A program made the position numbers and the translations under genes. A DNA stretch of 64,000 nt from a virus: IMG/VR virus record IMGVR_UViG_3300037459_000160, positions 40,669 through 104,668 of that record. The stretch is one strand, 5' to 3'. Shown piece after piece: positions 44,685-52,158 of the stretch (its first letter is position 1; every line of letters starts with the position of its first letter). The notes beneath the pieces were generated by a model that made no database searches, was not told where the DNA came from, and saw only the letters and a program-made list of their open reading frames with translations.

Positions 44685-45769
44685 GCGACCCCGAACCCGT
44701 AAAACTAACCGTTGAAAGCTGGATTGAGAACATAAACAAAAGTTACAAATCCGGCGTTGCCCGCATTGGTGCGGATTTTACGGCTTTACATATCAAAAGG
44801 TTTTCGTCTGGAATCCTTACCTTGGATTGTGCAACCGGGGCGGGTTGGCCGTTTGGTCGAATCGTGATACCAGCCGGTGAGGAATCGACGGGTAAAACCC
44901 TCATGGCTCTTAAGGCGTGCGATTCGGTTACGAAGTACGACCACTTAACGCACCTTGCCCAAGATAGGGTTGACCCCGACGAGTTTTACCCCGGTCGGGC
45001 TCTTTTCGTTGATGTTGAAAATGCCTTTGATATGAAATGGGCAAAGAAAAACGGTTTTGATGATGATTGGCACGTTGTTGCGGTTCCCGATTATGCCGAG
45101 CAAGCGGTTGATCTTGTAAGCGATGCCATTACTGAAAATCTCTTTGATTTGATTGTTATTGATTCGGTTGCGGCATTGACCCCAACGAAAGAAATCGAAT
45201 TATCTACTGAGGATTGGCAAATAGGGCTCGGGGCAAGGCTCACAAACAAAGCAATGAGGAAATGGAATTCTCAACTTGCAAAGCAAAGCCAACAGGGGCT
45301 TAGTGGGCCTTGCCTTATGTGTTTGAATCAATTCCGAATGACGATCGGGCAAAGTTGGGGTGATCCGCGAGTATTACCGCACGGTAAGGCTCAACGGTTC
45401 GCGGCCTCAATTATCATTTACACAACCTCGCCAAAGATCAAAGACGATTCGACCGATGAGCATGGATTTGTTGAACTTGGGGGAGTGACCAAGAAAAACA
45501 AAACCTACACTCCCCAAATCAACTTTCGTTACCGGATGGCATTAAAGGAACATCGCAACTGGAAGACAGGCCAAGTTGATAACCCAAAGCAACTCATAAC
45601 ACTCGGGAAGAAATACAACATTGTCGTAAACACGGGCAACAAGTGGACAGTTGGAAAACAAGAATTCAAAACCCTCAAGGCGATTTCGGGTAAGATGGAA
45701 TCCGACCCCGAGTTTGAGCGGCTCATTTGGCGTTCAATTGTTCAAGCTAGTACGGGGGCTTTGATATGA
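44681..45769 (+). CDS. RecA/UvsX-like recombinase
   Basis: A 362-residue protein of the RecA fold, with Walker A GEESTGKTLMA (about 67-77), the strand VDVENAFDM, Walker B LIVIDSVAALTP, and MCLNQFRMTIG corresponding to the loop-1 region. Length agrees with RecA. It overlaps the upstream gene by 4 bases and the glycosyltransferase downstream by 4. Role is strand exchange in repair and recombination-dependent replication. Confidence 0.82.
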   Translation: MSDPEPVKLTVESWIENINKSYKSGVARIGADFTALHIKRFSSGILTLDCATGAGWPFGRIVIPAGEESTGKTLMALKACDSVTKYDHLTHLAQDRVDPDEFYPGRALFVDVENAFDMKWAKKNGFDDDWHVVAVPDYAEQAVDLVSDAITENLFDLIVIDSVAALTPTKEIELSTEDWQIGLGARLTNKAMRKWNSQLAKQSQQGLSGPCLMCLNQFRMTIGQSWGDPRVLPHGKAQRFAASIIIYTTSPKIKDDSTDEHGFVELGGVTKKNKTYTPQINFRYRMALKEHRNWKTGQVDNPKQLITLGKKYNIVVNTGNKWTVGKQEFKTLKAISGKMESDPEFERLIWRSIVQASTGALI

Positions 45770-46476
45770 TCAAAAATGGCGTTGTCTATATGGCGACGGG
45801 CGGAAAGTTTAATGCCTCACAATTTGGGTTGAGTTGCTTGGATGAGGCCAAACGGAGTCTTGAGGGGATCAAGAAACATTCGCCCGGCGTACTAACAGCG
45901 TTGTTTGTTCATCCGATGCAAGAGGTTGACGAGTTTGATTTTGTATTTGACCTTGAGGCCGTTAATCAGCGATATGACGCGGGGCATTGGTGGCGAGAGG
46001 TAAGCACGTTTCGGGAAACTAAACCGGCGTACATTTGGAATATCCTTTGTGGGATGAAACTTGTTGCCATGCAAGAAACCCCGTTTGTAAATACGTTTTG
46101 GTTGGATACGGATACCCACGTAATCGCCGACATTTCCCCGATTTTTGAGATTGATTGCGATTTTGCAATTGCCCGCGAGAACGTCCCTAAGTTAGTTCTC
46201 AACGCGGGCATCTACTTGGTTAAGGGTGATGCCGGCCGCGAGTTTGTTAATGAATGGTGGGAAGCGTGGCGGCTCACGAAAGGTAACCGATTCGATCAAC
46301 AAGTATTGCCTCAACTGTTGAGACATAACCCCGATTTACGGTTTCACGAATTGCCTTGGTATGTTTGGAACGTGCGGCCCCACGACATAAACTTTAAGCG
46401 AGTACCGTTGGTATTGCAGGCAGAAACCAAAATCTTACATACCCGTTGGGGTATGGAGAATTGGGGGCAGGAATGA
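45766..46476 (+). CDS. Glycosyltransferase-like protein (GT-A, DxD)
   Basis: A 236-residue protein. FWLDTDTHV supplies a DxD motif, and LVLNAGIYLVKGDAGREF resembles GT8/GT-A nucleotide-sugar enzymes (Asn-Ala-Gly strand). KPAYIWNILCGMKLVA and ETKILHTRWG are consistent with the fold. It lies, unusually, between recombinase and nuclease genes. Phages sometimes glucosylate their own bases in DNA-replication blocks, so modified DNA is one option (speculative); virion or host glycans are others. Confidence 0.55.
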   Translation: MIKNGVVYMATGGKFNASQFGLSCLDEAKRSLEGIKKHSPGVLTALFVHPMQEVDEFDFVFDLEAVNQRYDAGHWWREVSTFRETKPAYIWNILCGMKLVAMQETPFVNTFWLDTDTHVIADISPIFEIDCDFAIARENVPKLVLNAGIYLVKGDAGREFVNEWWEAWRLTKGNRFDQQVLPQLLRHNPDLRFHELPWYVWNVRPHDINFKRVPLVLQAETKILHTRWGMENWGQE

Positions 46477-46844
46477 AAGGGGGAGATAAGAAACCGAAAC
46501 GTTCCCCGCTTGGTTCGCGGAAGGACCAAAAGACCCGCATTAATGAACATGAGCAAAGCCTTGCCGATAGGTTGGGCGGGCAGCGGCAACCCAACAGCGG
46601 AGCTACGTTGAGGCACAAGGGCGATATTTTGTTGAGCAAACTGTTGCTTGATTCAAAGGAAACCCAAACCAATTCGTTAATTCTTACGGTTGCCGAGATT
46701 GTTAAGATTTGTCGCGAAGCCCGTGAGCTATCCCGTGAGCCCGGCCTTGTTTTATCGTTTACCAAAGCCCCGGTGACAATGCCGGCCGAATGGGTTGCCG
46801 TTCCCTTGGAAGTGTTCCAACAATTATTGGAGAATCAAAAATGA
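46473..46844 (+). CDS. PD-(D/E)XK nuclease-like protein (Holliday-junction resolvase-like)
   Basis: A 123-residue protein (start MKGGDKKPKRS) with ATGA overlap. The core NEHEQSLADRLGGQRQPNSG, then LRHKGDILLSKLLLDSKETQ matches a recurrent phage nuclease pattern with catalytic E, D (GDI) and DSK as the E-D-xK set. The family resembles archaeal Hjc-type resolvases by layout. Surrounded by RecA, Cas4-like and RusA genes, so a recombination role fits. Confidence 0.6.
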   Translation: MKGGDKKPKRSPLGSRKDQKTRINEHEQSLADRLGGQRQPNSGATLRHKGDILLSKLLLDSKETQTNSLILTVAEIVKICREARELSREPGLVLSFTKAPVTMPAEWVAVPLEVFQQLLENQK

Positions 46845-47056
46845 GCCTCGGAAACCATACGAAAACGATTAAGGGCGAAATTGATAAATTTCACAAGATA
46901 GATGGGGGAAGTCCCGAGCGTACATTGGCCGAGTTAATCAAGATTCGCATTTATCTTGACGATCAAATTAGGAGGTTGCAAAGTGGCGGAAAAGAAAGCG
47001 AAAGCGAAGCGGGCAACAAAGAGGAAATCGACAAAAGCCGCTCAAAGGCGTGGTAG
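46841..47056 (+). CDS. Small helical protein, function unknown
   Basis: A 71-residue protein with ATGA overlap to the nuclease gene. Sequence (HTKTIKGEIDKFHKIDGGS, IKIRIYLDDQIRRL) is helical with a polar C-terminus. It overlaps the following basic protein gene by 74 bases in another frame. No family recognised. Confidence 0.5.
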   Translation: MSLGNHTKTIKGEIDKFHKIDGGSPERTLAELIKIRIYLDDQIRRLQSGGKESESEAGNKEEIDKSRSKAW

Positions 47057-47237
47057 GGCAATAAAGGGTACCAAACAGAGCATATTAACCACGATTCAAC
47101 GTGAAAAGTATGATAAGATTTTCAGATTGTTGGATGCGGGTACCCCTCCCGTGGAAATCGCTTTTGCAAATTTGAGTTTAAGTATGCCCGACGTGTTGGC
47201 AATGCTCCAATATGAGAGGACGAAACGTGGTACTTGA
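46983..47237 (+). CDS. Basic helix-turn-helix-like protein
   Basis: An 84-residue protein with GTG start and a strong AGGAGG 6 bases upstream. Residues 2-32 are Lys/Arg/Ala-rich; the C-terminal half (KYDKIFRLLDAGTPPVEIAF, LSLSMPDVLAMLQY) resembles a helix-turn-helix. It may be a small DNA-binding protein; overlaps the gene on each side. Confidence 0.5.
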   Translation: MAEKKAKAKRATKRKSTKAAQRRGRAIKGTKQSILTTIQREKYDKIFRLLDAGTPPVEIAFANLSLSMPDVLAMLQYERTKRGT

Positions 47238-48249
47238 GGCTTTCAAACTCGCTCAAGAGCAAAAGCAACAGGCAACGACCAACGCGGCCCCCGATAAGTT
47301 TTGCAACTTACAAAAGGCGGTTTCGCGTTGGCAAAATGCTTTGCCGGCTCAAGAGACCTTTACGGATTTTTTGAGGGCCTCGGGCTTGTATTTCACTTGC
47401 CCCCGCGAGTTTGTGCTTAATTATTGGCAGCCGAGACCCAACCGCAAATTTGACGCAAAATCCCAATTCCTCATGGGGATGGGAACCCATTTGCACGAAT
47501 TTATACAAAACGCGGTTCTCGGGCCAATGGGCGTATTAAAGGGGGAATGGTTTGGCACGGGTTCGGGTTCAAAAGTTAAGGACGGTTACCATCCCGACCC
47601 CGAAAAGGCTATTTGGGAAATCACTCACCAACAGCCGTTGAGTTGGGCATACCACGAACGGCGGGTTTGGCTCCCTCAATACCGAATACGCGGCCACGTT
47701 GACGGGGTTATTTCTATTGACCGCGTACAGTGGTTGCATGATAATTCGGCGTTGTTCCGATCGGACCCGGCCCGAGCTTGTAAGGTGTTGCTTGGGATTC
47801 CGCCCGGCCCTGAGTGTTTGCTTGAGATTAAGACAACGGGGGATTACCAATATTCAAAAATTGTAACGTCGGCAGATATTCCCCCGTATTACAAAATGCA
47901 AGGGGTGATATATCAAGAGGCAACAGGGTTAAGGCAAACGGTTTTTTGGTATGTAAACAGGGATTCGGCGGGCTCAAAAGTCCTCACGTACACTTATGAA
48001 CCGGGTTGGCTTAATGATGCAAAGCGAAAGGCAACGGCTGTTTGGGAAGCGATTAGGGATGAGACCCTACCCGATATTTTTATGCCTTGCAAATCGCCAA
48101 AGGATAAAAGGGCAAAGGCGTGCGTATATCGCGAACCGTGTTGGGCGAGGCGGCTTGATTTTGCGAAATATGTGGCGGATGGTAAAGCCCAAGCGGCATT
48201 GGCGGGCCGTCAACTTTTGGATTTAAGTCAATGGCGGGCACCGGCGTAA
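47227..48249 (+). CDS. Cas4-like PD-(D/E)XK nuclease with Fe-S cysteines
   Basis: A 340-residue protein. A single N-terminal Cys (FTCPREFVL) and three C-terminal Cys (MPCKSPKD..KACVYREPCWARR) form the four-Cys iron-sulfur cradle of Cas4/AddB-type nucleases. Between them, GTHLHEF, RGHVDGVISI and ECLLEIKTTGDY give the H, D and ExK active site. GTG 47227 (AGAGGA upstream) was preferred to ATG 47212. In phages such enzymes resect ends for recombination or act against host defence; recombination context supports the first. Confidence 0.7.
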   Translation: MVLEAFKLAQEQKQQATTNAAPDKFCNLQKAVSRWQNALPAQETFTDFLRASGLYFTCPREFVLNYWQPRPNRKFDAKSQFLMGMGTHLHEFIQNAVLGPMGVLKGEWFGTGSGSKVKDGYHPDPEKAIWEITHQQPLSWAYHERRVWLPQYRIRGHVDGVISIDRVQWLHDNSALFRSDPARACKVLLGIPPGPECLLEIKTTGDYQYSKIVTSADIPPYYKMQGVIYQEATGLRQTVFWYVNRDSAGSKVLTYTYEPGWLNDAKRKATAVWEAIRDETLPDIFMPCKSPKDKRAKACVYREPCWARRLDFAKYVADGKAQAALAGRQLLDLSQWRAPA

Positions 48250-48767
48250 TGGAAACGCTCAAATACCTCATTGATAACTTTGACCGATCGGTTGTGGTCA
48301 TCCGTTCGGGTTATTTATTTCTGGACATTAAGCCCCAAGCAAAGCAAAGCGTTTCGTTTGGTCAAGGCCGAGCATTTATACCAAAGAAAAAACGCGAGTA
48401 CCTTGCGGCCCTTGCCAAGCAGATATACATAAAATGGAAAGGCCCAAAGATTGCGGGCCGCGTGCGGCTCACGATTGTTTATGCTTTTCCGTGGCCCCAA
48501 AAGGAAAGAGCGATGCAAGCCCTGGGTTGGAGCCTTACCGATCATAGGATTGACCTTGATAACTTACTGAAGCCCGTCAAGGATTCTTTGAGCGATATCG
48601 TTTTTGGTGACGATTGCCAAGTTGTTGAAGTGAAAGCCCGAAAAATTCGATACAGCCGGCCAGCTATCGGGATGAAAATTGACGAAATCCGGGGCCTCTC
48701 AATGGAAAATCTTGTGAACCCGGTTTCACTTGAAACCCGAGAAAAATACGGGTTTTATCGTGGTTGA
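48249..48767 (+). CDS. RusA-like Holliday junction resolvase
   Basis: A 172-residue protein; ATG 48249 overlaps the preceding stop. Core motifs are LDIKPQAKQSVSF, TIVYAFPWPQKER and the catalytic segment DHRIDLDNLLKPVKDSLSD..FGDDCQVVEV, the conserved RusA pattern of D-xxN-xxK-xxxD and DD. It resolves recombination intermediates or replication branches before packaging. A copy of the 16-bp site and a terminator-like hairpin lie within its last 60 bases. Confidence 0.75.
   Translation: METLKYLIDNFDRSVVVIRSGYLFLDIKPQAKQSVSFGQGRAFIPKKKREYLAALAKQIYIKWKGPKIAGRVRLTIVYAFPWPQKERAMQALGWSLTDHRIDLDNLLKPVKDSLSDIVFGDDCQVVEVKARKIRYSRPAIGMKIDEIRGLSMENLVNPVSLETREKYGFYRG
48714..48729 (-). promoter_or_regulatory. 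16-bp near-palindromic site, copy 6
   Basis: Exact GTGAACCCGGTTTCAC inside the 3' coding end of the resolvase gene, 73 bases before the -35-like element at 48802. Confidence 0.65.
48733..48756 (+). terminator. Possible intrinsic terminator in the resolvase 3' end
   Basis: Arms AAACCCG (48733-48739) and CGGGTTT (48749-48755) with a 9-base A-rich loop, followed by T and ATC. It lies before the stop codon, so it would end transcription inside the last codons; moderate support only. Confidence 0.35.
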
Positions 48768-48801
48768 GAAAGAAATTTTCCAAACTCGGTAAAAATTGGG
48801 G

Positions 48802-48829
48802 TTGCTTTGTGTGTAGTGGTCGATAAACT
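48802..48829 (+). promoter_or_regulatory. Possible sigma-70-type promoter before the AT-hook gene
   Basis: TTGCTT (48802-48807), 16-base spacer, TAAACT (48824-48829) in the 106-base gap between resolvase and AT-hook genes. The leader ends in TTTTAGGAGTACG before ATG 48874. Confidence 0.4.
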
Positions 48830-48873
48830 GAAATCAAGTTTTAACCCTTTTCGATTTTAGGAGTACGCAAACG

Positions 48874-49953
48874 ATGAGTACAGGAACGACCCCCGAAACC
48901 GTAACTCCCCCGACCGTTGAACAGCCGGAAGCCCCGGCAGCCGAGGCGGCAGCCCCCGAGGGTGGGAAAAAAAAGAAGCGTGGCCGGCCTAAGGGTAGTA
49001 AGAAAAAGGTAACCAAGAAAAAGGGAGCAACCGAGCCCGCCCCGAGCCCGGCCCCGGCCCCGGCCCCGGCCCCCGCCCCGGCTCCCGAGGCTCCCAAAGC
49101 CGAGCTTGTGAGCGTATCGGGCATTACGGCCGACATTTGGAAAGACGCGGCCTCAACGTTCGTACCGGTTCTCAAGGCCGACTTTACGCCGACTCAACGA
49201 GTTGAAGCGATTCGCCAAGTCTTGCAACAATCGGCAACGATCGACGACCGGCTTAACTTGGTCATGGGCGAATTGCTGTATGAGGTTTCCGAAAACGAGT
49301 ATTGGAAGTTGCCGACGTGGAAATTCATTGACAAAGAGGGCACCGAACGCGGGTACAAGAACTTTTTGGAGTACGCTCAAGAGGAGTGCGGGCTTGAAAA
49401 AAGGAAATCGTACTACCTCATCGACATTTACCGGCTTTATGTCGTTGAGTTGGGCTTGCCGCTTGAGATTTTGCGAAATCTCGAATGGTCGAAAGCCAAG
49501 GTTTTGAAGGGCGTTATCACGAAAGAAAACGCCAAGGAAATGCTTGATAAGCTCAACACCTTGAGCAAACGTGAGCTTGAGGCGTTCGTACGTACTCTCA
49601 AAGCGGGCACTCCCCCGTCAACAACCGTACCCGAATTCGTGCCGATCAAGTTGCGGCTTTCGGCCGATCAAGCCAAGAATTTCAAGGATGCCTTGGATTG
49701 TGCGAAAGGGATGGCTCGTAATCCCGATGGCACCGAGGCCAGCGATGGGGCTTGCATTGACTTTATCTTTACCGACTTCCTTGCCGGTCAAGCGGGTCCC
49801 GGTCTTGATGGCGTACTTAATCGCCTTGACGTGTTGGTTGCCAACATTCAACGCACGTTCGGGGTAACTCTTAAGGTTGAGGATTACGACAAGGAACGGT
49901 ACGCGGCTTTGCAAAGCGATAGGGACGCCAAACAGCCCGCTGAAACGGCATAG
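48874..49953 (+). CDS. AT-hook DNA-binding protein
   Basis: A 359-residue protein. The N-terminal ~75 residues are disordered, with an AT-hook core (KKKKRGRPKGSKKK) that binds the minor groove of A+T-rich DNA, then an Ala-Pro repeat. The middle (about 120-240) is helical with EYWKLPTWKFIDKEG and RKSYYLIDIYRLYVVELGL, resembling DNA-binding domains of phage and mobile-element proteins that sense growth or partition. AGGAG precedes the ATG. With its own promoter-like element and terminator it may be an abundant nucleoid- or transcription-modifying protein (inference). Confidence 0.6.
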   Translation: MSTGTTPETVTPPTVEQPEAPAAEAAAPEGGKKKKRGRPKGSKKKVTKKKGATEPAPSPAPAPAPAPAPAPEAPKAELVSVSGITADIWKDAASTFVPVLKADFTPTQRVEAIRQVLQQSATIDDRLNLVMGELLYEVSENEYWKLPTWKFIDKEGTERGYKNFLEYAQEECGLEKRKSYYLIDIYRLYVVELGLPLEILRNLEWSKAKVLKGVITKENAKEMLDKLNTLSKRELEAFVRTLKAGTPPSTTVPEFVPIKLRLSADQAKNFKDALDCAKGMARNPDGTEASDGACIDFIFTDFLAGQAGPGLDGVLNRLDVLVANIQRTFGVTLKVEDYDKERYAALQSDRDAKQPAETA

Positions 49954-49980
49954 TTTCTTTTTGTTTTGAGGGAAACGCGG

Positions 49981-50010
49981 GGGCCGGGGTGCTATGCCCC
50001 GGCCCTTGTT
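49981..50010 (+). terminator. Intrinsic terminator-like hairpin
   Basis: Perfect 9-bp arms GGGCCGGGG (49981-49989) and CCCCGGCCC (49997-50005), loop TGCTATG, then TTGTTT. It sits after the AT-hook gene, 10 bases before the next ATG, so read-through or an internal promoter would be needed for that gene. Confidence 0.65.
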
Positions 50011-50015
50011 TAATC

Positions 50016-50513
50016 ATGCAAATCTTTGACCAACTTGTTGAGTTACTTGACTCGCCCTTGTACGTAATCGGCAAGGCCGCGATTGGCCAGCCGGCATATT
50101 GTGATAAGATGCAACCCGGCAAGCCTCGCAAGCGTTATGTGTTGAGCCTCGGCCGGCAATGTACTTGCCTCGGGTTTATGAAGTTTGAACGTTGCCGACA
50201 TTTGGCAATGTTGCATGGGGGGTTTAACTGGGTACCCGGTGACGGTTGCCCGGCCGAGTATGCAGCGTTGGAAAGCGAACGATTGATTGAGGCCGTTGAG
50301 GCATTGCCGAGCGAGGCACGGATTGACCGTGAGACAATCCCGCAAATCGTCAAGGGAATTACCCTCGGGCTCCCGAAACTCAATGCGAGTGAGATTCTTA
50401 AAATTGCGGGAACCCGTACGTTTCCCGATGGCAATTGCCTCGGGATTATTTTCCAGTTTGGGGTAACAAAGGGCCTTGACAAACTTTCCGGTATCGGTAA
50501 TAATAGGGCCTAG
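50016..50513 (+). CDS. SWIM-type zinc-finger protein
   Basis: A 165-residue protein; ATG 50016 (MQIFDQLVELLDS) was chosen because an upstream ATG lies in the terminator loop. The motif QCTCLGFMKFERCRHLAML matches the SWIM finger CxCx(n)CxH, a nucleic-acid or protein binding module. A C-terminal helix-strand region (about 85-160) is not recognised. The adjacent AAA+ protein has a related finger, so the two may act together. Confidence 0.6.
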   Translation: MQIFDQLVELLDSPLYVIGKAAIGQPAYCDKMQPGKPRKRYVLSLGRQCTCLGFMKFERCRHLAMLHGGFNWVPGDGCPAEYAALESERLIEAVEALPSEARIDRETIPQIVKGITLGLPKLNASEILKIAGTRTFPDGNCLGIIFQFGVTKGLDKLSGIGNNRA

Positions 50514-50551
50514 TTGAGTTTCACTAACCTCTAATTTTGAAGGGCGAGACC

Positions 50552-52048
50552 ATGCCGAACGCGGGAACCTTGAGTGAGCAAAAGAAACCTCTTTTCTTAC
50601 TTTTCAAAACGGGCCCCGAAAAATTCCATGTTTTTCAAATCGTTGGTTGGAAAGCCCGGATTGAACATTTCGTTGAGGGCACCGCCCCCAGTACCCCGAG
50701 TTGTGATTGTCAACTATTTCGGTTTGAATCCAAGTGCCCGCATACCGAGGCTATCGCTACCGAGGCCGAAAAATGGGCATATGCTTTCAACGATTTGCGA
50801 TCGGCCGGGAAGCCGATTAAATGGCAAGAGGGCGACGATAAAAAATTTGTTGTGATTGCCTACCAAGGTAAGGCCGGCGAACCCGCCGTTGTACACCCCG
50901 AGGTAGGGGATTTGAGTTTGTTCAACTTGGTTTGGCTGTTGACCGAGGGCCCAACAACTTCCGAATTAAAAAGCCCCACGGGCTTTCTCAACCCCGAGCG
51001 GATCTTTGAGGAAGCGAAAAAGAGTTTTGACTTGTCCGCGACGGTTACCGACACTGATGTTATTGCAGCGGGCAAAGCCGTTAAACCTCTCACGGCCGCC
51101 GATGTACAATTTGAGGCCGACTACGATGAGAACCTTGGGGCAATGATCCCCGGTGAAAAGGAACCCGCTACTCCCAAGAAAGGCCGCAAGAAAACGAAAA
51201 CGGAAGTTGCGAAACCTTGGGAAACGATCAAGCGACCCGACCCAAAATCGTTTTACATTCCCGAAAAGTCTTGGAAGCAACTCTTGTACGGGATGGCAAA
51301 GGGCCAAAATATTATGATTATGGGCCCGGCCGGCAGTGGCAAGAGCGAGATTGTGTATATTGGAGCCAGGGCAATGAGTCTTGACCTTGCCGCGTTTAAT
51401 TGCGGGGCAATGAGCGAGCCCCGCGAGGCGTTGATTGGTACGACGATTTATGACCCGGCCAAGGGTACATGGCACCGTGAGGCCCGGTTTGTTAAGGCCG
51501 TGCGAGCCGATCGGGGTGTTGTGCTGTTGGATGAAATGAGCCGAGCGGTACGGGATGCGTTTAACATTTTCCTCCCGTTGTTGGATCGGCAAGGGTATCT
51601 CGCAATGGATGAATCCGAGGATGGGGGCATTATTAAAAAGGGGGCTGGCGTTTCATTCGTGGCGACTGCCAACGTGGGTCTTGAGTACACGGGAACCGAG
51701 GCGTTAGACAAGGCCCTTAAAGAGCGTTTCCGCATAATCCGTATGGGTTTTCCCCCGAGAGAGTGGGAAACCAAGATTCTTGTCAATCGTTGCCCCGGTC
51801 TTAAGGCTGGCCAAGCAAGCCGCCTTGTGGGTATTGCCGAAAAGCAACGCGAGTTGGCCACCCTTGAGAATGAATTTGTTGAACAAATTTCTACGCGTAT
51901 GCTACTTGCGGCCGGTGAGCAAATCGGCCTCGGCTTTACGTTCGATGATGCAATTGAATTCAACATTGCCAATCTTTTCTCGGATGAGGGTGGGGATGCA
52001 AGCGAGTACACCCGAATTATGCAAATCGTTCAAAAAGGCGGAGAGTGA
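50552..52048 (+). CDS. MoxR/CobS-like AAA+ ATPase with N-terminal SWIM-like finger
   Basis: A 498-residue protein; ATG 50552 has AAGGGCGAG upstream. N-terminal CDCQLFRFESKCPHTEAI (about 51-63) is a SWIM-like finger (CxC..CxH). The AAA+ module has Walker A GPAGSGKSE (about 258-266), the MoxR-type insert GTTIYDPAKGTW, Walker B GVVLLDEMSRA and sensor FVATANVG. Such ATPases partner with VWA proteins to remodel targets or insert metals. The VWA gene lies 110 bases downstream, after a promoter-like element. Confidence 0.72.
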   Translation: MPNAGTLSEQKKPLFLLFKTGPEKFHVFQIVGWKARIEHFVEGTAPSTPSCDCQLFRFESKCPHTEAIATEAEKWAYAFNDLRSAGKPIKWQEGDDKKFVVIAYQGKAGEPAVVHPEVGDLSLFNLVWLLTEGPTTSELKSPTGFLNPERIFEEAKKSFDLSATVTDTDVIAAGKAVKPLTAADVQFEADYDENLGAMIPGEKEPATPKKGRKKTKTEVAKPWETIKRPDPKSFYIPEKSWKQLLYGMAKGQNIMIMGPAGSGKSEIVYIGARAMSLDLAAFNCGAMSEPREALIGTTIYDPAKGTWHREARFVKAVRADRGVVLLDEMSRAVRDAFNIFLPLLDRQGYLAMDESEDGGIIKKGAGVSFVATANVGLEYTGTEALDKALKERFRIIRMGFPPREWETKILVNRCPGLKAGQASRLVGIAEKQRELATLENEFVEQISTRMLLAAGEQIGLGFTFDDAIEFNIANLFSDEGGDASEYTRIMQIVQKGGE

Positions 52049-52060
52049 ACCCGGTTTCAA
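52045..52060 (-). promoter_or_regulatory. 16-bp near-palindromic site, copy 7 (one mismatch)
   Basis: GTGAACCCGGTTTCAA, 15 of 16 bases, overlapping the AAA+ stop codon. It ends 27 bases before the TTGACC hexamer; a second dyad TTGCCG-AAAA-CGGCAA (52064-52079) lies between. Confidence 0.6.
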
Positions 52061-52087
52061 TTCTTGCCGAAAACGGCAAATTTCCCA

Positions 52088-52116
52088 TTGACCCGACCCG
52101 ACCAATTTGCTAGAAT
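52088..52116 (+). promoter_or_regulatory. Sigma-70-type promoter before the VWA gene
   Basis: TTGACC (52088-52093), 17-base spacer, TAGAAT (52111-52116), 42 bases before ATG 52159. Good match to consensus and spacing; the strongest promoter seen by eye in the window. Confidence 0.55.
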
Positions 52117-52158
52117 TGGGGCAGTCCAATAAACCTTAACCTTTTGCGGAGCGATATA

